DNA of 64,000 bases, taken from assembly GCF_019175385.1 (NCBI RefSeq), contig NC_083344.1, positions 59,086,782 to 59,150,781 of the forward strand. The letters are read 5' to 3'. Positions within the stretch are counted from its first letter, which is position 1, and every line of letters begins with the position of its first letter. The DNA comes from Lycium barbarum (lineage: Eukaryota > Streptophyta > Magnoliopsida > Solanales > Solanaceae). Shown here one piece after another: positions 57,443 to 64,000 of this stretch. The position numbers and the translations under genes are program-made. The notes under the pieces were generated by a model, which searched no databases, was not told where the DNA came from, and was given only the letters and a program-made list of their open reading frames with translations.

Positions 57443-58740
57443 ATGCCTCCGAAGAAAGCAACGGCGGCCCAGAAGGGCAAAGCGAGGATGGGAGAGACTA
57501 GTCAGGCACAGCGCGCTACACGGGCTCGTGTCTATGATTTGCCCGAGGTTGTGCCTCGTTCTGAGGGGTCTGCTACACCCCCACTAGTACAGCCTGGAGC
57601 AGGACCTTCAGCAGCTCCAGAGGTCCGTGTACCCGCTCCTGAGACTCCAGCTCCTCAGCCAGGGGCGGAGGATAGGACCCTGAGGGAGGCTGTACAGTTG
57701 TTGACTACACTAGTAGCAGGTCAGGCTCGCAGACGCGGGCGGAGGGACGAGGATGACGATGACAGGCGGGACAGCCTGAGAGTTCGGGAGTTTCTATTAT
57801 GTGGCCCTCCAGAGTTTTTCGGGTCTAAGCCCGACGAGGACCCCCATGACTTTATTCGGGGGATGCGACGCTCACTGGACTTGGTCAGGCCTTCAGAGAC
57901 CGAGTCAGTCGAGCTGGCTTCGCACAGACTTCGAGATGTTGCCACCCATTGGTACGAGACTTGGGAGCTGTCTAGGGGAGAGGGTGCCCCTCCAGCCACT
58001 TAGGATCAGTTTGTGACTGCTTTCACCCGCCACTTTCTGCCCACAGAGTTACGGCGGCGCGGGCTGATCGATTCTTACGTCTGCAGCAGAGGGGTCGGAG
58101 TGTTCGCGAGTATAATCTTGAGTTTGATTCTCTGGCCCGATATGCACCGGCCGTGGTAACAGATATGTCCGATCGGATGCACAGATATGTTATGGGATTG
58201 GATCGGTATTTGGTTGATGGCTGTATGGCAGTATCATTGCAGACAGATACGGACATTGCCCGACTCCAGGCCTATGCGATGGGTATGGAGGACCGTCGCA
58301 GGTCTGATCCTTCTGGCAGAGATCGAGATAGGAGGCCGCCCAAGAGGGCTAGGTCCGCAGGCTATTCTAGAGATTCTCGAGGCGGACAGCCTCAGCAGCA
58401 GCAGTCAGACAGACCTTTTCCTCCGTCCGGCCGGAGTACTCAGTCAGGTAGCCGGAGATTTGACAGTGCAGGACCGTCTGGGGCCGATCAAAGCTCCAGA
58501 GCGGCAGGTTCACAGGTATCCAGGGGTCCCAGCCAGGCCAGACCACCCAGGCCCCGTTGTCCTCATTGCGGGAAGTCTCATCCTGGGGAGTGTTATCGAG
58601 CTACTGGAGCTTGATTTTCTTGTGGTGGTCAGGGCCACTTTATGAGAGACTGTCTGTTGGAAAGCGGTTCTGGTAGTGTGGCTCAGCCGACAGGGTCAGC
58701 CGCCGGTTCTTCTTCTGCTCCATCTGTTGCACGCCCTGGA
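57443..58740 (+). pseudogene. gag: Element I gag, broken
   Basis: Starts MPPKKATAAQKGKARMGETS at 57443 after TTTGCAGTG. Open to a TAG at 58001 (TGG in C and J), then an indel near 58050 moves the frame; the C-terminal part resumes with SDRMHRYVMGLDRYL. A TGA at 58612 replaces a Cys codon at the start of the CCHC knuckle (FSCGGQGHFMRDC follows). Very similar to J's gag, which is intact where visible, so these are recent breaks. Confidence 0.9.
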
Positions 58741-59436
58741 GGGTGAGGTATGCCAGCATCGGCAGGACGCGGTCGAGGCCGCGGTGGCGTTTCAGGTTCT
58801 AGCGGTCCCTCGAACCGCATATATGCTTTGGCCAGCCACCAGGATCAGGAGGCTTCGCCAAACGTCATCACAGGTACATTACGGGTTTTCTCCAGGTTTG
58901 TATATGCATTGATTGACCCTGGCTCTACTTTATCATATATTTCCCCGCTCGTTGCTAGTAAAATTGGGATAGTGTCTGAGCCTATAGAGCCATTTGAGGT
59001 AGCTACGCCAGTTGGGGATTTTGTTATAGCGAGACAGATCTATAGAGATTGTTCTGTGACCATTTATGATCGTAGCACTAAGGCTGATTTGATAGAGTTA
59101 GACATGCTTGAGTTTGACGTCATTATGGGTATGGACTGGTTGTCTTCCTGTTATGCTAATGTCGACTGCCAGAAAAAGGTAGTCCGTTTTCAGTTTCCAG
59201 GGGAACCAGTTATAGAGTGGTTCGGATCTACAGCATCACCGAGGGGTAAGTTTATTTCATACCTCAAGGCTAAGAAGATGATCCAGAAGGGTTATATCTA
59301 TCATTTGGTTCGTGTACACGATACTGCAGCGGAGATACCTACCCTTCAGTCTGTTCCGGTCGTCAGTGAGTTTCCAGATGTTTTTTCTGACGAGCTTCCT
59401 GGCTTCCGCCTGAGCGAGAGATTGATTTTACTATAG
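58741..59436 (+). pseudogene. Element I protease and RT start, frameshifted
   Basis: After a TGA at 58744 (CGG/CGA in relatives) the frame is open from 58750: nucleocapsid tail, then YALIDPGSTLSYISPLVASKIG with the catalytic Asp intact, and [21 protein letters not shown] small deletion near 59402 shifts the frame at LPGFRLSE and it closes at 59434. Confidence 0.9.
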
Positions 59437-59664
59437 AGTTGATGCCGGATACACAGCCTATATCTATTCCTCCGTACAGGATGGCACCGGCTGAGTTGAA
59501 AGAGTTGAAGGAGCAGCTGAAAGATTTGTTGGATAAGGGCTTTATCAGACCCATCACATCACCCTGGGGAGCGCCGGTATTGTTTGTCAAAAAGAAAGAT
59601 GGGTCATTGCGGATGTGTATCGACTACCGGCAGCTAAATAAGGTGACTATAAAGAATAAATATC
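59437..59664 (+). pseudogene. Element I reverse transcriptase, 5' part, cut by J
   Basis: N-terminal [22 protein letters not shown] through [18 protein letters not shown]. Element J inserted at AAATATC (target ATATC, 59660-59664), so the palm motifs are missing here; the remainder should continue to the right of J beyond the window. Confidence 0.92.
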
Positions 59665-59969
59665 TGTTAGGCCCCGTGTTTTCGTACAATTGGAAATCGA
59701 GAAATAATTATAACTCGGGTGTTAGAAGGGCATAAATTTAATTTTTGTGAATATGACTATGTTGGTTGTGAAATCTTTAATGCTAAGACCTCGGGGAAGG
59801 CCGAGGATAAATTTGGAATTTCGGAAATTAGTTTCGGGAATTACAAATCGGGACTTTTCAAGAAGTGGGCCAAAGAAAAAAAAATTCAATTGAAGCCCAA
59901 AGGAAAGAGAGGGGCCGGCCAAGCCCATTTTTAAAAGGGTCATGTGCTATGCACATGACCCCAAAAGGA

Positions 59970-60208
59970 TATATATCACTATGAAGTCTTAGCAATTTAG
60001 ATCAAATCAAAAAAATCAAGAACACACCAAGAACCAAAGGGGTTCGGCCGAGAGCAATAGGGAAGAGGAAAAAAAAATTCCAAGCTTTCTTGTGATCCAA
60101 AAATCTTGTTCTTCTCATATTTGTGAAGTACTCAAGGCCCTCTTCAACGGGGTATAATTAGTTTGGCACGAGATCGACGTTTGCGACAAGTCGGGGTTTC
60201 AAGGAAAG
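59970..60208 (+). promoter_or_regulatory. Element J: TATA box and predicted leader exon 1
   Basis: TATATA followed by an A-rich leader lacking ATG from about 60000 to the donor GAAAG/GTATGA (GT at 60209). Confidence 0.52.
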
Positions 60209-60985
60209 GTATGAATTTTGTCCCTTTTATGTTATAGAATTGATATGAATATGCTAAGGATTGTAAATTGATAGAAATCCCGTGACTTGGATGTTGGGGA
60301 AACAAACGTGGGTGTGTGTGGAGTGTGTATTGGCCGTGACTTATGGAAGAAAGAAATGGTTTGAATTGATCTTGTTTAAGTTGGCATAATGTGTTGTTGT
60401 GATCCTTATATCGTAAATGATTAATTGTTGAATTAAATTGGCGGTGGAAAACGAATTCGGATATTATCGGAAAGCGTATACCTTCGGTATCGCCATGTAT
60501 ATCAATGTATATTTTGGGTGCTAGAGACTTTAGATATGACTTTGCAATGATATTGATGAATTCGGAATGAAACGACGTTAGTTAGAGTGTTCGTCGTGAA
60601 TTTTAATGTTTTGAAGAATTATGGAAACTAATGGATTTTTGGTGCAATTTTGTGTATGTCTTAGATTGAATTTGGAATGTGTTTGACTAGTGTTGGATGG
60701 GTAAATGAATGCACTTATGTGAATATAGAATTGGGATTTTGAAAGTTTGAACGGAAGTTGCCAACTTAAGAAATTATGTAGAACTTTGAAGCTAGGGTGA
60801 CTTGATTGTTGTTTATATTGTTTGGTTGATGTGTGGGCTGTTGTGGTTGGTTAATTTGAGCCGAGCTTCGCCTCGGGGATGTTAGATTTATAGGGGAAAT
60901 GCTGCCGAAATTTCGGTAGGCAAATATGGAATTAAAGGCAATTTTAAGCCTAAGAATCTCAATTGGTAACTTTGACCATTTGCAG

Positions 60986-61037
60986 ATTTTTGACGAAACG
61001 GGACGGGACTTTTGGAGGAGCTTACGACATCTGTGAG
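60986..61037 (+). other. Element J: predicted 52-nt leader mini-exon
   Basis: Bounded by GACCATTTGCAG and TGAG/GTATGTAAAG, no ATG. Confidence 0.55.
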
Positions 61038-62565
61038 GTATGTAAAGCTTCCCACTCCTTCATTTGGCATATCCTAGTGTACTGGTAGAATATGAGACCT
61101 CCCGGAGCATTTCTGCTCCTCGAAACCCGATCCACAGAAAAGTTACTATTCATTCAATTCGATTGAAGCCTAAAGGCTCCCTTTTGGCTAGAATGCCACT
61201 ATTCGTCCGAAACCTATCGAAATGTGGTCGGGTAACCTAGAAATGATTATGTATAACCCTTGGCATATAACTGCTCGTAAAAATATGTTCGCCACCTCAC
61301 TTCGACTCGAGGTGGATCCGCTACCCCAAAATGCCCGATTTGCCTTCGGGCCATCTTTGAGAATAAAGTTGAAAGTACTACTTCTGATCTTTGGAACATC
61401 CTCCTACGGGGTATGTTGGGACTATTCGATGCGCAAATCTATGTTTTGAACTATATGGACCATTTTGGAATCGTTTTGCAAAATGAAACTTTATGTCGGC
61501 TAAGTAATCGACTATTTTGTATTCTAATATGACTTATGAGTTCACTTCGCTTTGAAAGACTATTTTGAAATACGATTTGCATTTGTTTGCTCACGACTCC
61601 GCTCGTGCCTTATTATGACTTCGTCCACCGGTTCCCAGGCCGGTTTTGATTCGTGCGCTGTATGATAAATTCGGTTGTATGCTGTGTTACGGTTCCCGAG
61701 GCTTCGCCATAGGGCCCGGTTCCGTTTGGAGTTATGCTGTGATATGGCTCGGGACGCGATACGCTCACCGATGATTATGATTATGTTCGGGGATGTACGG
61801 AGATTTGAAACCTTCTGGTGTTATGCTGTGTGTGGCGCCAGCGTCGGAGTGGCGACCACGTTCTTAAGCGTTTGCATGATTTTATTTGCATAAAATATAT
61901 GTATATGATTCCGATGCAGATTTGACATACCAGTTTGTACCCCACTTTGATATCTGATTTGCTTTCGGTTTTGATCCATAATTCTGTACTCCGTGCTTTA
62001 CATGCTCAGTACATATTTCGTACTGACCCCCTCTCTCCGGGGGCTGCGTTTATGCCCGCAGGTGCAGACATCGGTGATCCTCCGCAGTAGGCTTCACTTC
62101 TTGCTTTCCGGAGTACTCTTATTTGGTCCGGAGTCCACTCTTGGTACAGACTCCTCTACTCTGTATATACTTTGTATATTTGACAGTTGGGTACGGCGGG
62201 GCCCTGTCTCGCCATATGTTATGTTTTGAATTCGTAGAGGCCTGTAGTCATCTTTGTGGGGCGAGGGTCCTATGTGTATGTTGTCTGATTTTGCTTTCGG
62301 GTCTTAAAGCGGTCTGTTTGATATGATGGCCCCAAATGGCCCTTCTGTATATATTTGTATTTTGACCGGCGATGCCTATTCCGCCGCTTTGTTTGAGTTT
62401 GATTTGATATGACCGCTTAAGACATGTTTTCGAGATAAATTATGTTTGATATAACTTTTTGAAAAATTCTGAAATAAGTTTAGATTCGGAAATGAATATG
62501 CGATTTGGTCTGGGTACCCAGGTAGGGTGCCAGTCGCGGCCCACGGGGCTGGGTCGTGACAAAAG

Positions 62566-62577
62566 TGGTATCAGAGC
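62566..62577 (+). promoter_or_regulatory. Element J primer binding site
   Basis: TGGTATCAGAGC, four bases after the LTR. Confidence 0.93.
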
Positions 62578-62620
62578 GGTTTGTCCTCGGAATGTCTACA
62601 GGCCGTGTCTCGTAGAGTCT

Positions 62621-62656
62621 TGTTTATCGATGTGTTGTGCACCACGTCTATAAGCA
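62621..62656 (+). other. Element J leader hairpin with GTGCAC loop
   Basis: 36-nt structure; right arms read CACGT and ATAAGCA, both differences giving G-U pairs. Loop TTGTGCAC intact. Confidence 0.6.
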
Positions 62657-62764
62657 GGAAGCTACAGGGCATTTAGGATGTTACTTTCTTTGTAATCTTA
62701 GATCGTGCGATAGAGCTGAGCTATTAGGATGATTTTGATCTGACTCGCCTTCGTGTTTGCAGTG

Positions 62765-64000
62765 ATGCCTCCGAAGAAGGCAACGGCGGCCCAGAAGGGC
62801 AAGGCGAGGATTGGAGAGACTAGCCAGGCACAGCGAGCTACCCGGGCTCGTGTTTATGATTTGCCTGAGGATGTGCCACAGTCTGAGGGGTCTGCTACAC
62901 CCCCACCAGTACAACCTGAAGTAGGACCTTCGGCAGCTCCAGAGGTCCGTGTACCCGCACCTGAGGCTCCAGCTCCTCAGCCAGGGGCGGAGGATCGGAC
63001 CCTGAGGGAGGCTGTACAGTTGCTGACTACGCTGGTAGCAGGACAGGCTCGCAGACGCGGGCGGAGGGATGATGATGACGATGACAGGCGGGACAGCCTG
63101 CGAGTTCGGGAGTTTCTGTTGTGTGGGCCTCCAGAGTTCTTCGGGTCTAAGCCCGATGAGGACCCCCATGACTTTATTCGGGGGATGCGACGCTCACTGG
63201 ACCTGGTCAGGGCTTCTGAGACCGAGTCAGTTGAGCTGGCTTCACACAGGCTCCGAGATGTGGCTACTCATTGGTACGAGACTTGGGAGCTATCTAGGGG
63301 AGAGGGTGCCCCTCCAGCCACTTGGGATCAGTTTGTGACAGCATTCACCTGCCACTTTTTGCCACCAGAGTTACGGCGGGCACGAGCTGATCGGTTTTTA
63401 CGTCTGCAGCAGAGGGGTCGGAGTGTTCGCGAGTATAGCCTTGAGTTTGATTCTCTGGCCCGATATGCACCGGCCGTGGTAGCAGATATGTCCGATCGGA
63501 TGCACCGCTATGTTATGGGATTGGACCGGTATTTGGTAGACAGCTGTATGGCCGTGTCACTGCAGACAGATATGGATATTTCCCGGCTTCAGGCCTATGC
63601 GATGGGTATGGAGGACCGTCGTAGATCTGATCCTGCTGGCAGAGATCGAGACAGGAGGCCGCCCAAGAGGGCTAGATCCGCGGGTTACTCAAGAGATTCT
63701 CGAGGCGGACAGCATCAGCAGCAGCAGCAGTCTGATAGATATTTTCCTCCCTCCGGCCGGGGTACTCAGTCAGGCAGCCGGAGATTCGACAGTACGGGAC
63801 CGTCTGGGGCCGGTCAGAGCTCCAGAGCGGCAGGATCGCAGGTATCCAGGGGTCCCAGTCAGGCCAGACCACCTAGACCCCGTTGTCCACATTGCGGGAA
63901 GTCTCATCCCGGGGAGTGTTACCGAGCGACGGGAGCTTGTTTTTCTTGTGGCGGTCAGGGCCACTTTATGAGAGACTGCCCATTGGCTAGCGGTTCGGGT
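62765..64000 (+). CDS. gag: Gag of element J, open to the window edge (partial)
   Basis: 412 codons open from ATG 62765 (MPPKKATAAQKGKARIGETS) to the last base, with no stop or shift. Domains as in C: Pro/Ala linker, acidic-basic DDDDDDRRDSLRVREF stretch, capsid-like domain (HWYETWELSRGEGAPP, RSVREYSLEFDSLARY), Gln-rich linker with five Gln codons in a row, CPHCGKSHPGEC, and the CCHC knuckle CFSCGGQGHFMRDC complete. An acceptor-like TTTGCAG lies 2 nt before the ATG. One Arg conserved in C and I is Cys here (TCHFLPP), a CGC to TGC change. Whether pol follows is outside the window. Confidence 0.92.
   Translation, partial: MPPKKATAAQKGKARIGETSQAQRATRARVYDLPEDVPQSEGSATPPPVQPEVGPSAAPEVRVPAPEAPAPQPGAEDRTLREAVQLLTTLVAGQARRRGRRDDDDDDRRDSLRVREFLLCGPPEFFGSKPDEDPHDFIRGMRRSLDLVRASETESVELASHRLRDVATHWYETWELSRGEGAPPATWDQFVTAFTCHFLPPELRRARADRFLRLQQRGRSVREYSLEFDSLARYAPAVVADMSDRMHRYVMGLDRYLVDSCMAVSLQTDMDISRLQAYAMGMEDRRRSDPAGRDRDRRPPKRARSAGYSRDSRGGQHQQQQQSDRYFPPSGRGTQSGSRRFDSTGPSGAGQSSRAAGSQVSRGPSQARPPRPRCPHCGKSHPGECYRATGACFSCGGQGHFMRDCPLASGSG

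Larger units (their letters stand above)
59665..62561 (+). mobile_element. Element J 5' LTR
   Basis: 2897 bp, TGTTAGGCCCCGTGTTTTC to TCGTGACA. TATATA 59970, donor AAG/GTATGA at 60208, mini-exon 60986-61037, conserved block 61998-62064. Innermost element of the right stack, hence the last to insert there. Confidence 0.93.

Overview
The window is plant nuclear DNA made almost entirely of nested Ty3/gypsy LTR retrotransposons. I found no host gene. The gag-pol order (gag with CCHC knuckles, protease, reverse transcriptase, RNase H, integrase, C-terminal chromodomain), the roughly 2.6-3.4 kb LTRs and a primer site matching initiator tRNA-Met point to the Tekay/Del group of chromoviruses. The density and depth of nesting suggest gene-poor, probably pericentromeric heterochromatin of a flowering plant. 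An asterid, perhaps Solanaceae, is my guess from sequence style and is not proven.

Left stack (1 to 43955). The end of an old element B (pol tail 2754-2845, polypurine tract, 3' LTR from 2994) was hit by LTR A (1-2753, runs off the left edge) and by element E (3565-41691, target duplication TGATG). Element D (5196-28446) sits in E's 5' LTR. Element C (6342-15526, target duplication ATGTT) sits in D's 5' LTR. Reverse-strand solo LTRs lie in the interiors of D (M, 19310-22659) and E (K, 32397-38398), and a forward solo LTR (L, 33822-36403) lies inside K. B's 3' LTR ends at 43955 and carries a small MITE-like insertion.

Right stack (44495 to 64000). Element F (5' LTR from 44495, decayed but complete gag-pol, 3' LTR from 52173) was hit by G (52437), which was hit by H (52550), then I (54307), then J (59665). 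J's gag is open to the window edge. All right-hand partners lie outside the window.

Functionally there is one candidate autonomous type (F, I and probably J), one gag-only derivative (C), and one mostly non-coding type (D and E), of which D has an integrase-chromodomain tail. Two observations stand out. First, nearly every LTR, across divergent subfamilies, carries a matching set of splice-like signals: a TATA box, a donor in the 5' part of the LTR and a 47-54 nt internal mini-exon. The gag-bearing elements add an acceptor just before the gag ATG. Second, a 36-nt hairpin with a GTGCAC-type loop sits between primer site and gag in six elements and would lie inside the predicted last intron. 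Together they suggest a retrovirus-like division between spliced gag mRNA and unspliced genomic RNA. Divergence figures are counts by eye.
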